64,000 nucleotides of DNA, from positions 248,001 through 312,000 of the forward strand of contig NZ_JAFCJS010000003.1 of NCBI RefSeq assembly GCF_018130825.1, in the 5' to 3' direction. Under the pieces are notes generated by a model. It saw only the letters and a list, made by a program, of their open reading frames with translations. It searched no databases and was not told the origin of the DNA. This DNA is from Bradyrhizobium liaoningense (GTDB taxonomy: Bacteria > Pseudomonadota > Alphaproteobacteria > Rhizobiales > Xanthobacteraceae). A program made the translations under genes and the position numbers. Position 1 is the first letter of the stretch. Each line of letters opens with the position of its first letter. Positions 54,868-63,327 of this stretch are shown here, piece by piece.

Positions 54868-55236
54868 CTACGCCACACAGACCCCCGGCACCGCGACCTT
54901 CTGAAACAGATGCGGGCTCGCGACGGCGGAAGCGGGGTAGTCCGCGATCTTCGCGCGGAACTCCGGGTGGGTGAACGCCGCACGGAAATGCGCATTGGTC
55001 TCCCAGACCGCGTAGTTGAGATAGGTCGGATTGTCGCCGATCGCGCGGTGGAGCTGGGTCGAGATGAAACCCGGCTGCCGCTTCATGAAGGCGGCATCGT
55101 CCTGCCAGCTCTTCAGGAAGACCTGCTCATCCGCCGCATCCAGCGTGAACAAATTGACCAGCACCACGGGGCCGGCATCGAGCGCGATCTGGCGGTCGAT
55201 CGGAAAACTCGGGTCGAGCGGACGCATCTGGGGCAT
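54868..55236 (-). CDS. Antibiotic-biosynthesis-monooxygenase-like (ABM) family protein
   Basis: A 122-residue dimeric alpha/beta barrel protein of the ABM type. The pattern VVLVNLFTLDAADEQVFLKSWQDDAAFMKRQPGF and a C-terminal PHLFQKVAVPGVCVA segment fit. Such proteins oxidise small quinol-like or heme substrates, or only bind them. It is divergent from a MarR gene across a strong 13-base inverted repeat, so it is probably the regulated target. Confidence 0.78.
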   Translation of the reverse strand: MPQMRPLDPSFPIDRQIALDAGPVVLVNLFTLDAADEQVFLKSWQDDAAFMKRQPGFISTQLHRAIGDNPTYLNYAVWETNAHFRAAFTHPEFRAKIADYPASAVASPHLFQKVAVPGVCVA

Positions 55237-55259
55237 GGCATCACTCCGTGTAAATTGGT

Positions 55260-55309
55260 ATCATCATGTCAATTCGACAATACGTGACGTAGACATTTGA
55301 CATGATGAT
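55260..55309. promoter_or_regulatory. Inverted repeat operator between an ABM gene and a MarR gene
   Basis: ATCATCATGTCAA at 55260-55272 and TTGACATGATGAT at 55297-55309, a perfect 13-base inverted repeat with a 24-base spacer. It lies in the 97-base divergent region, and each arm is near one start codon. The likely binder is the MarR regulator at 55334-55795. Confidence 0.65.
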
Positions 55310-55333
55310 GTCAAGATAGGACGATCATTACAA

Positions 55334-55795
55334 ATGAGCAAAATCAAGCGGACCCCGGCGGGCGAGGCCATGACCGGCTTCATTCTCGAGCTGTTCCGGG
55401 TCAACGGCCTGCTCCTGACCGCCGGCGACCGGCTGGTCGCCGCGCTCGGCCTCACCAGCGCACGCTGGCAGATCCTGGGGGCGATCGTCGCTGCCGAGCG
55501 TCCGGAGCCCGTGGCCTGGCTGGCGCGCAATCTCGGCGCCAATCGCCAGAATGTGCAGCGGATCGTCAACGATCTCGAGCGGGATGGCCTCGTTGCCTTC
55601 GAGACCAATCCGCATCACCGCCGGGCGCAGCTCGTGGTGCTCACCGACAAGGGCAGGCAGGTCTTTGATGCCGCCGGCCGTCTGCAGGCCCCTTGGGTCA
55701 ACGGCTTGGCGGACGGCTTGTCAGTGAAGGAGATCGAGGCGGCCCATCGTGTGATCGGCGCTCTGCGCGACCGGCTGGAGGCCGGCGAGGGGTGA
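55334..55795 (+). CDS. MarR-family transcriptional regulator
   Basis: A 153-residue MarR protein with winged helix region LTSARWQILGAIVAAERPEPVAWLARNLGANRQNVQRIVNDLERDGLV. It probably regulates the divergent ABM gene and itself through the inverted repeat between them. Wing residues NPHHRRAQLVVLT match the MarR pattern. The ATG at 55334 is the first of the conserved frame. Confidence 0.85.
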   Translation: MSKIKRTPAGEAMTGFILELFRVNGLLLTAGDRLVAALGLTSARWQILGAIVAAERPEPVAWLARNLGANRQNVQRIVNDLERDGLVAFETNPHHRRAQLVVLTDKGRQVFDAAGRLQAPWVNGLADGLSVKEIEAAHRVIGALRDRLEAGEG

Positions 55796-55821
55796 TTGCA
55801 TCTTGCCTCTTGCGTAGATGC

Positions 55822-55913
55822 CGTAGGGTGGGCAAAGCGAAGCGTGCCCACCACCTCTCTCCAACTCAGGCAGATCGTGGGCACGGCGCATCCGCGCCTT
55901 TGCCCACCCTACG
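55822..55913. repeat. Intergenic palindromic repeat, family B variant
   Basis: CGTAGGGTGGGCAAAGCG at the left and GCCTTTGCCCACCCTACG at the right, with inner GTGCCCACCA and TGGGCAC. It lies after the MarR gene and before the stop of tctA (convergent). Confidence 0.8.
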
Positions 55914-55946
55914 AAGTTTGAGCGGAGCGGCGAGGGGCGCGGCGTC

Positions 55947-57455
55947 TCAAGCCCCCTCATCCAGCGCCACCAGCTCGCGCTTCTTGCGCAGCGCGGGCAG
56001 CAGCGGCGCGATCAGCAGCACCAGTGCCAGCGTCAGACACGCCGCCGAGATCGGCCGCTGCACGAAGGTCCAGAGATCGCCCTGCGACAGGATCAGCGAC
56101 TTGCGCAGATTGTTCTCCAGCATCGGCCCGAGCACGAAGGCGAGCACCAGCGGCGCCGGCTCGTAGCCGAGCTTGCGCATGAAATAGCCGACGATGCCGA
56201 ATGCGATCATCACATAGACGTCGAACACGTTGTTGCTCGAGCAATAGACGCCGAGGATCGTGAACAGGATGATCAGGGGGAACAGGATGTTGTAGGGCAG
56301 CTTCAGGAGCTGCACCCACATGCCGATCATCGGCAGGTTGAGGATCAACAGCATCACATTGCCGATATACATGCTGGCGACGATACCCCAGAACAGGCCG
56401 GGGTTTTGCGTGATCAGCAGCGGGCCCGGCTGCAGGCCGTGGATGACGAAGGCTCCGAGCAGCAGCGCCATCACCACGTTCGGCGGAATGCCGAGCGTCA
56501 TCAGCGGAATGAACGCGCCGCCGGCCGCCGCGTTGTTCGCGGACTCCGGTCCCGCGACGCCCTCGATTGCGCCATGGCCAAACCGCTCCGGCGTTTTCGA
56601 CAGTCGCTTCTCCAGCGCATAGGACGCAAACGAGGCCACCACCGCGCCGCCGCCCGGCAGAATGCCGAGCAGGAAGCCGAGCAGCGTGCCGCGCGCCACG
56701 GGGCCGGCGCTCGCCTGCCAGTCCTCTTTGTTAGGCAGAAGCTGGGTGATCTTGGCGTTGATGATATCGCGCTTGATCGCCTGTTCGGTGTTGAGCAGCA
56801 CCTCGGCGACGCCGAACAGGCCCATCACGACGGGCACGAGGCCGATGCCGTCGATCAGCTCCATGCGGCCGAAGGTGAGGCGCGGCTGCGCCGTGATGCT
56901 GTCGAGCCCGATCAGGCCGAGCACGACGCCGATGCAGGCCATCAGCAGCGCCTTCGGCATCGAACCTTGGGTCAGGAAGGTGAGCACGACGAGGCCGAGC
57001 ACCATCAGGCTGAAATACTCGGCCGGGCCGAACGCGATCGCGATGCTGGCTAGCTTTGGGGCCACCAGCATCAGGGCGACCAGCGCGAACGTGCCGGCGA
57101 TGAACGAGCCGAAGGCGGAGATGCCGAGTGCAGGGCCGGCGCGGCCTCGCTTCGCCATCTGGTGGCCGTCAATGCAGGTGACGACGGAGGCCGCCTCGCC
57201 GGGGATGTTGACCAGGATCGAGGTGGTCGAGCCGCCATACATCGAGCCGTAGTAAATGCCGGCCATCATGATGATGCCCGATTCCGGCGTGCCCGACAGC
57301 GTCACGGGCAACAGCAGTGACATCGCCGAGATCGGCCCGATGCCCGGCAGCACGCCGACCAGCGTGCCGATGAAGACACCGATGAAGCAGTAGAGCAGGT
57401 TGATCCCGGTCAGCGCGACGCCGAACCCATGCGCGACATTGGCAAGCGTGTCCAT
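55947..57455 (-). CDS. tctA: Tripartite tricarboxylate transporter, large membrane subunit
   Basis: A 502-residue protein with about ten to twelve helices. GVLPGIGPISAMSLLLPVTL near residue 35 and YYGSMYGGSTTSILVNIPGEAASVVT near 70 are the TctA signatures. It is the large membrane part of a secondary, binding-protein-dependent carrier. It is 4 bases after tctB in the tctC?-tctB-tctA order; ligand unknown (citrate-like or other carboxylates). Confidence 0.92.
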   Translation of the reverse strand: MDTLANVAHGFGVALTGINLLYCFIGVFIGTLVGVLPGIGPISAMSLLLPVTLSGTPESGIIMMAGIYYGSMYGGSTTSILVNIPGEAASVVTCIDGHQMAKRGRAGPALGISAFGSFIAGTFALVALMLVAPKLASIAIAFGPAEYFSLMVLGLVVLTFLTQGSMPKALLMACIGVVLGLIGLDSITAQPRLTFGRMELIDGIGLVPVVMGLFGVAEVLLNTEQAIKRDIINAKITQLLPNKEDWQASAGPVARGTLLGFLLGILPGGGAVVASFASYALEKRLSKTPERFGHGAIEGVAGPESANNAAAGGAFIPLMTLGIPPNVVMALLLGAFVIHGLQPGPLLITQNPGLFWGIVASMYIGNVMLLILNLPMIGMWVQLLKLPYNILFPLIILFTILGVYCSSNNVFDVYVMIAFGIVGYFMRKLGYEPAPLVLAFVLGPMLENNLRKSLILSQGDLWTFVQRPISAACLTLALVLLIAPLLPALRKKRELVALDEGA

Positions 57456-57459
57456 GCGG

Positions 57460-57945
57460 TCAACCGATTCCGAACAGGCCCGAGGGCAGCTGAATCAACA
57501 GCAGGCGCTTGAGCACCCACCACATCCCTGATGGCACCATCACGGCGATCGGGACCGCCAGCGTCCAGCGCACGGGATCGATCAGGCGCAACAGCAGCAG
57601 CATCAACGGAATCGACGACAACAGGAATCCCAGCGGCTCCAGCGCAAAGGAGAACGCGGTGAGGCAGGCGATGACGAGCAGCGGCTTGCTCCAGCGTACA
57701 TTCTCCCAGCGCGAGGCCAGGGTCGGGCCGCCCTCGGTGATCGCCGAGATGATGATGGAGCCCGCGAACACGCACATCAGGATGCCCGTGTAGAACAGCA
57801 CATAGCCGGAGCCGGGATCGTTGATGGTGCCGAGCTTGAGCTTCAGTCCCTGCCAGATCACGAAGCCGCCGAGTGCGAGCCCGATCAGCCCGCCCCAGAG
57901 CTCGGAGTTGGAGAGGCGGAGTTTGACGTTGGTTTGGTCGTTCAT
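57460..57945 (-). CDS. tctB: Tripartite tricarboxylate transporter, small membrane subunit
   Basis: A 161-residue membrane protein with four helices, as usual for TctB. LIGLALGGFVIWQGLKLKLG near residue 15 and LDPVRWTLAVP-like region near 125. It is poorly conserved as a family; identification rests on size, topology and the position between tctA and tctC. Confidence 0.82.
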   Translation of the reverse strand: MNDQTNVKLRLSNSELWGGLIGLALGGFVIWQGLKLKLGTINDPGSGYVLFYTGILMCVFAGSIIISAITEGGPTLASRWENVRWSKPLLVIACLTAFSFALEPLGFLLSSIPLMLLLLRLIDPVRWTLAVPIAVMVPSGMWWVLKRLLLIQLPSGLFGIG

Positions 57946-57967
57946 TCAAAGCACCTCTCGATCACCG

Positions 57968-58067
57968 TCACCCTGAGGTGGCCGCTTCTTCAGCGGCCCT
58001 CGAAGGGCGGCGGTGCCCCGATCCATCCTTCGAGGCGAGCCGCAAACGCGGCTCGCACCTCAGGATG
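57968..58067. repeat. Intergenic palindromic repeat, family E
   Basis: CACCCTGAGGTGGCCGCTTC at the left and GCTCGCACCTCAGGATGACG at the right with GGCCCTCGAAGGGC and CCTTCGAGGCGAGCC inside. It lies between tctB and tctC. Confidence 0.8.
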
Positions 58068-58093
58068 ACGCCAGCGCGTGTGGCAGCAGAACT

Positions 58094-59068
58094 TTACTTC
58101 TTCGCCAGCCCGAGCGTGTCGATCACCTTGCGCTCGGACTCCGTGACCTCGACGACGAACTTCTTGTAGTCCTCGGTGTTCTTGTAGTTCGGCACCATGT
58201 CGTATTTGGCGAGCGTGGCGATCACCGCGGGATCCTCGACCGCCTTCTTGAAGGCGTCGTGCAGCTTGGCGACGATTTTTGGATCCATGCCTTTCGGCCC
58301 CGCGATGCCGAACGGGGAATCATAGACCATGGGATAGCCGAGCTCCTTCAGCGTCGGCACATCAGGGTAGTTCGGCGACCGCGCGCCGGTCCACACCATC
58401 AGCAGCTTGAGCTTGCCGGCGTCGACCAGCGGCCGCCAGCCCGTCGAATCCGCCTGCAGCATCGTGTGCTGTCCCAGCACGGCAGCGTTGGTCTCGGCGC
58501 CGCCCTTGAACGGCACCTGCGTCAGCTTGATGCCGGACATCGCCGCGATCTGCTCCATGCCGATATGGAGCGAGGTGCCGGTGCCGGGCGTCGCATAGGT
58601 CACCTTGCCCGGGTTCGCCTTCGCGAACTCGACCACGTCCTTCCAGGACTTGAACTGCGACTCCGCGTTGGCGGTCACGCCGAACGTATAGCCGGTGAGG
58701 TGGACGATATAGGTGAAGTCCTTCGCCGGATCCCATGACACCTCCTGCATCAGGGGGAGGCGGAACACGGTGATCGGAATCTGCGAGATGGTGTAGCCGT
58801 CCGGCTTCGCTGCGGCGGCCATGGTCGCCGGTCCCACCGTGCCGCCGCCGCCGGCCTTGTTGTCGATCACGATCGGCTGCCCCAGCACCTTCGAGGCGCT
58901 GTCGGCGATCGCGCGCATCGAGATGTCGGTCGAGCCGCCGGCCGGCCACGGCACGATCAGCGTGATGGGTTTGCTCGGATACTCCTGCGCGCCGGCCGCG
59001 GTCGCGAGCAACGCGCCCACAACATGCATGGCGGCAAAGGCAATCGTCTTCAGCCCGTATCCCGACAT
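58094..59068 (-). CDS. tctC: Tripartite tricarboxylate transporter, Bug-family binding protein
   Basis: A 324-residue Bug receptor. Signal peptide about 1-27 ending GAQ-EYPSKPI. The family motifs YPSKPITLIVPWPAGGSTDI and KPDGYTISQIPITVFRLP are present, and GTGTSLHIGMEQIAAMSG is typical of the ligand loop. It binds a carboxylate and passes it to TctAB. The repeat between it and tctB may allow higher expression of the binding protein. Start at ATG 59068. Confidence 0.9.
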   Translation of the reverse strand: MSGYGLKTIAFAAMHVVGALLATAAGAQEYPSKPITLIVPWPAGGSTDISMRAIADSASKVLGQPIVIDNKAGGGGTVGPATMAAAAKPDGYTISQIPITVFRLPLMQEVSWDPAKDFTYIVHLTGYTFGVTANAESQFKSWKDVVEFAKANPGKVTYATPGTGTSLHIGMEQIAAMSGIKLTQVPFKGGAETNAAVLGQHTMLQADSTGWRPLVDAGKLKLLMVWTGARSPNYPDVPTLKELGYPMVYDSPFGIAGPKGMDPKIVAKLHDAFKKAVEDPAVIATLAKYDMVPNYKNTEDYKKFVVEVTESERKVIDTLGLAKK

Positions 59069-59262
59069 CGAAACACCTCCCTCGCAGCGGTCTCGTTGGA
59101 ACGCCGTTTCTCGTTGTTATGAGGGGATTGTCCTCGAAATCATGGGAGAAGAAAAGCGCATTGAACGGATCGCTCGCATGGGCGAGGCAGCGATCCCGGC
59201 GGAAACGAGGTGTGCGACAATTGGTCGTTTGGAGGTGTGCCGAGAGGCGGAATTTGAGGAGG

Positions 59263-62130
59263 CTACGCCACGCGCCGGACCGCGTTCAGCGTCTCGATGG
59301 TACGGCCGACCTCCGCCGCGGGGCACGGCTTGCCGAAATAATAGCCCTGCACCGCGGTGCAGCCGCATTCGCGCACGAAATCGAGCTGCTCCTCGGTCTC
59401 CACACCCTCTGCCGTGGTCTCGACCCCGAGCACGGAGCCGAGGCTTGCGATGGTGCGGACGATGGCAACGCTCTCCGGGCTTTCGCCGAGCGTGCCGACG
59501 AAGGAGCGGTCGATCTTGATGCGGTCGAACGGAAATTTGCGCAAATAGCTCAGCGAGGAATAGCCGACGCCGAAATCGTCGAGGCTGACGCGGACGCCGA
59601 GGGCGCGGAGCTGGTGCAGGATCTCGATCGTCGCCTCGCTGTCATCGAGCAGCGCCGTCTCGGTGACCTCGAGCTCGAGCCGCTGCGGCGGAAGGCCGGC
59701 TTCCGCGAGCGCGCTCGTGACCAGCGGCACCAGCCCGCGCGAGCGGAATTGCACCGGTGACAGGTTCACTGCGACGGTGACGTCGGGCCATGACGCCGCG
59801 GTGGCGCAGGCGGTGCGCAGCACCCACTCGCCGATCGGAACGATCAGCCCGTTCTCTTCCGCGATCGGAATGAATTCGGCGGGCGAGACCAGGCCGCGCG
59901 AGGGGTGTTTCCAGCGCAGCAGCGCCTCGAAGCCGGTGAGCTCGGATGAATCGAGCCGCAGCTGCGGCTGGAACACCAGATGGAATTGGCTGGACTCCAG
60001 CGCACGGCGCAGGTCGTGCTCCAGCGCGTGCCGGCTGCGCGCCTCTTCCTCCATCTCGGGCTCGAACAGCTGGTAGGCGCCGCGCCCCTTGGCCTTGGCC
60101 TGGTACAGCGCAAGGTCGGCGCATTTCATCAGCTCGTCGGCGTCCAAGCCGTGATCGGGCGCGATCGCGATGCCGACGGAGACGCCGACATGGATCGCCT
60201 GGCTTTCCAGCGGCGGCGGGTGGCCGATGATCTCGACCAGGCGGCGGGCGAGCTTTTCGGCCGATTGCGGCTGCGGGCCGCGCTGGAGTACGGCGAACTC
60301 GTCGCCGCCGAGGCGCGCGACGGTGTCATGCTCGCCGACATTCTCCTTCAGGCGCGCCGCGACCCAGCGCAGCAGCCGGTCGCCGGCGGCGTGGCCGAGG
60401 CGGTCGTTGACGGTCTTGAAATTGTCGAGGTCGAAGCACAGCACCGCCATTGCGCCGCCGGCAATCGCCACCTGGTTCAATCCCTCGCCCATCTTCTCGC
60501 GGAACAGGGTGCGGTTGGGCAAGTCAGTCAGGGAGTCGTGCCGCGCCATATGCGCGACGCGGGCCTGGGCCTTGTGGCGCTCGGTGACGTCCTCATAGGT
60601 GACGACCCAGCCGCCATGCTCCATCCGCTTGTGATTGAGCTTGATGATGCGGCCGTCGCTCAAATGGCGGTGCAGCGTGTGCTCGCCTTCGCGCAGCCGC
60701 TCGACATAATCGGCATAGAGCTTGGCCCCGGTCATGTTCGGATGCATGCCGAGCGCGCAACTGTGCTCCATGATCTCGCGCATCGAGATGCCCGGCTTCA
60801 CCACGTCGGGCGACAGGCCGTACATCTCGATATAGCGGCGGTTACAGACGATCACGCGCAGGCTCGAATCGAGCATGCACAGGCCCTGGCTCATGTTGTT
60901 CAGGGCCGCATCGAAGCGCCGATACTGCTCGCTCAGCTCCTCGACTGCATGCTCGCGCTCGGTGATGTCCTCGTAGGTGGCGACGAAGCCGCCTTCGGCC
61001 AGCGCGCAGTAGCGGACCGAGATCACGGTGTCGTTCGACATGCGCCGGCGCATCGGCGAGCAGTCGCGGCTCGCGATCCGCGCGCGGGCGGATTCCAGGA
61101 TCTGCTGCGGGCTGTATTCCGAGGCGAACGCACCGTTCGCGATCGATCGCTCGATCAGCTCGCCGAGATGCGTGCCGGGCCTCGTTTCCTCTGGCGAGAG
61201 CAGGTAGATCCTGCGATAGGTGGTGTTGCAGACGCGCAGGCGCATGTCGCTGTCGTAGAAGGCGAGCCCGTGCGCCATGTTCTCCAGCGCCGCGTCGAGG
61301 ATGAAGTTCTGCTGCCGCAGCGTCTCCTCGTATTGCAGCCGTTCGGTGACGTCCTCGTGCACCGTCACCCAGCCCCCGTCGGGGAGGAAGCGCGAGACCG
61401 CCTGCACCATCCGCCCGTCGTAGCGCATCACCAGCAGGGTCTTCGCCTTCCGGGCACGCACGTCCTCGAGCCTGGTGACGTGGAATTCCTCCGCCGACAT
61501 GCCCGCCATGTTGCCGCGCGAGAGCCAGTGTTCGATGGCCGTGCTGTGCGCGACGCCGGGCTTCACGATGTCGGAGTCGAGATTGTAGAGCTTCAGGAAG
61601 CGCTCGTTGCAGACGACGACGCGGCTGTCGGCGTCATACATGATGAGGCCGTGCGACATGTTGGCGAGCGCATGCTGGCTGCGTTCGGTCTGCACGTGCA
61701 ATTCTGCCTCGAGCCGGGCGAGGCGGCTGACGTCGTCGCAGATCGTCATCCAGCCGCCGCCGGGAAGCGGCTTGAGCTCCAGCGACATGACGAGGCCGCT
61801 CGCCAGCCGCTGCTCGGTCCGGAACGACTTGCCGCCCGCGATCTGCGCGATCCGCGCCGAATAGAGCGCATCGAGCTCGCTTTCCGGGAAGTTGCCGCGG
61901 CTCGCACTGTGCGCGAGCACCTGGCGGTAGCTCGTGCCGATGCGCACGATTTCGGCGGACAGATCGAACAGCGAGAGGTAACGCCGGTTGACCAGCACGA
62001 TCCGGTTGTCGGCATCGTAGACGCAGACGCCTTGCTCCATGCGATCGAGCGCAAGCTGGCTCAGCGCGACCAGGGCCTCCGGGCTCTGCTCGCGGGGTGC
62101 ACCAAGCTCGTTGTCGCAGGTCGATGTCAT
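59263..62130 (-). CDS. Four-PAS GGDEF-EAL protein
   Basis: A 955-residue cytoplasmic signalling protein without membrane helices. Four related PAS-like segments begin at about 28, 150, 280 and 405 (each with a GLxxYDxDxRxxVCNxRY-like core). The GGDEF domain has intact RLGGDEFAVL (about 605) and the EAL domain intact FEALLRWKHP (about 720) with DDFGVGYSSLSYLRKFP. It could synthesise and degrade c-di-GMP, with PAS ligands unknown. It begins 194 bases beyond the tctC start on the same strand. Confidence 0.9.
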   Translation of the reverse strand: MTSTCDNELGAPREQSPEALVALSQLALDRMEQGVCVYDADNRIVLVNRRYLSLFDLSAEIVRIGTSYRQVLAHSASRGNFPESELDALYSARIAQIAGGKSFRTEQRLASGLVMSLELKPLPGGGWMTICDDVSRLARLEAELHVQTERSQHALANMSHGLIMYDADSRVVVCNERFLKLYNLDSDIVKPGVAHSTAIEHWLSRGNMAGMSAEEFHVTRLEDVRARKAKTLLVMRYDGRMVQAVSRFLPDGGWVTVHEDVTERLQYEETLRQQNFILDAALENMAHGLAFYDSDMRLRVCNTTYRRIYLLSPEETRPGTHLGELIERSIANGAFASEYSPQQILESARARIASRDCSPMRRRMSNDTVISVRYCALAEGGFVATYEDITEREHAVEELSEQYRRFDAALNNMSQGLCMLDSSLRVIVCNRRYIEMYGLSPDVVKPGISMREIMEHSCALGMHPNMTGAKLYADYVERLREGEHTLHRHLSDGRIIKLNHKRMEHGGWVVTYEDVTERHKAQARVAHMARHDSLTDLPNRTLFREKMGEGLNQVAIAGGAMAVLCFDLDNFKTVNDRLGHAAGDRLLRWVAARLKENVGEHDTVARLGGDEFAVLQRGPQPQSAEKLARRLVEIIGHPPPLESQAIHVGVSVGIAIAPDHGLDADELMKCADLALYQAKAKGRGAYQLFEPEMEEEARSRHALEHDLRRALESSQFHLVFQPQLRLDSSELTGFEALLRWKHPSRGLVSPAEFIPIAEENGLIVPIGEWVLRTACATAASWPDVTVAVNLSPVQFRSRGLVPLVTSALAEAGLPPQRLELEVTETALLDDSEATIEILHQLRALGVRVSLDDFGVGYSSLSYLRKFPFDRIKIDRSFVGTLGESPESVAIVRTIASLGSVLGVETTAEGVETEEQLDFVRECGCTAVQGYYFGKPCPAAEVGRTIETLNAVRRVA

Positions 62131-62336
62131 GGGGTCGGCATGATCTCGGCGGGCAATAGACTTAACGCAACGTAATTCCGCTGCCGAGGGTAGCGAAGAG
62201 GCGGGAAAATTCCCTTAAGCGCAGTAGTTTACGGAGCGTGACCGACGATGGAGAGAACTTGCTTGGTCCGCGAGAGTGCTGAGGCGCTTGCAAGCCAGAG
62301 TTGGCCGAGGGCCCAACAATTTCCGCCGCAGTGCCC

Positions 62337-63212
62337 CTACGGCCCGTAAAGCACGAGCTCTGTATCCGTGAGATCGGCGAGCTGCGGCCGGTGCGGGCCC
62401 TTGAAATATTTGCGGCCGCGCCGCTCGGTATAAATACCGGCGAGGCCCGGAATCGGGCCGTTGGCATCGACGGCCACCGAGATCTTGCCGAGCCGCAGCA
62501 GCAGCCGGCCGATGCGGCCGGCGCATTCGGCATACTCGGCGGGGCTGCGGCAGTAGATCAGCTTCATTGCGGGCGGCGCGATGAAGCCGCGGCGAATGCG
62601 CACCGGTTGCAGGATGAAGGGGAACGTTCCCTTCGGCGTGCGGCAGACGAGGCTGAGGCAATTGTAACGCGCATGCCGCGTCAGGAGCTCGGTCTCGTCC
62701 TGAGAGAGCCCGTCGATCGTCTTGGCGTGCTGCGAGATCACCTCGATCTTGCTCCAGCGTGGGGCGCGCGCCAGCGCCGGCACCGAGAAGAAGATGCCGC
62801 GGCAATAATTGCGAAAACCCTGGGCCTCGATGATCGGCCAGGTCCACGGCGCCGGGCTGATGTTGAGATAGGTGACGTCCTTGTGCCGCTGCGCGACCTT
62901 GGTCAGAAACGGAGCGTAGTTGCGGTAGGCCGGATCGACATACCAGCTCGACAGATTGCACTGGATGGCGGTCTCCTCGCCGTGCTTTCGCGTCGTGTAG
63001 ATCAGCAGCAGCACGCCGACGGGCTCGCCGTCATTGTCGAGCATGTAGCCGAAGCGCGGATAGCCCTCCGGCACGGGCCGGAAGGCCTGCCGGCGCAGCC
63101 CCTGCATCCAGTATTCGCGTGAACGGCCGACGAAGCCGCGCGTCAGCAAGTCCGCGATCTTCTCGACGTCGGACTCGGTGATCTCGCGGCAACGGACCTT
63201 GGTATGGATCAC
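62337..63212 (-). CDS. GNAT-like acyltransferase
   Basis: A 291-residue protein with an N-terminal GNAT-like acyltransferase region (VRCREITESDVEKIADLL; a GYMLDNDGEPVGVLLLIY core) and a second half that I do not recognise. It lies 115 bases downstream of the carrier-protein ligase on the same strand, so the two may be functionally linked, for example in moving an aminoacyl group. Acetyl-CoA or aminoacyl donor use is inference. A repeat lies between the two genes. Confidence 0.6.
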   Translation of the reverse strand: MIHTKVRCREITESDVEKIADLLTRGFVGRSREYWMQGLRRQAFRPVPEGYPRFGYMLDNDGEPVGVLLLIYTTRKHGEETAIQCNLSSWYVDPAYRNYAPFLTKVAQRHKDVTYLNISPAPWTWPIIEAQGFRNYCRGIFFSVPALARAPRWSKIEVISQHAKTIDGLSQDETELLTRHARYNCLSLVCRTPKGTFPFILQPVRIRRGFIAPPAMKLIYCRSPAEYAECAGRIGRLLLRLGKISVAVDANGPIPGLAGIYTERRGRKYFKGPHRPQLADLTDTELVLYGP

Positions 63213-63260
63213 GCTCGTCTTGCCCGTGGAAATGGTCGGCCTCGTTGGTCTATCGTTTCT

Positions 63261-63326
63261 GCATGATCTTTCCGGAAAGCCGCTTCGCGCTTTGCGCTAA
63301 CGCGGCCCTTCGGGTTCGGATCATGC
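63261..63326. repeat. Short palindromic repeat between the ligase and the acyltransferase genes
   Basis: GCATGATC at the left and GGATCATGC at the right with CTTTCCGGAAAG and CCTTCGGG inside. This GCATGATC-CGGAAA style is common in rhizobial genomes. It begins 48 bases after the acyltransferase ATG side and ends at the ligase stop. Confidence 0.7.
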
Positions 63327-63327
63327 T

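Noticed and set aside
59980..62175. 731-codon plus-strand frame opposite the four-PAS protein
   Set aside because: Antisense to a gene with intact GGDEF and EAL motifs; the frame shows no family resemblance.
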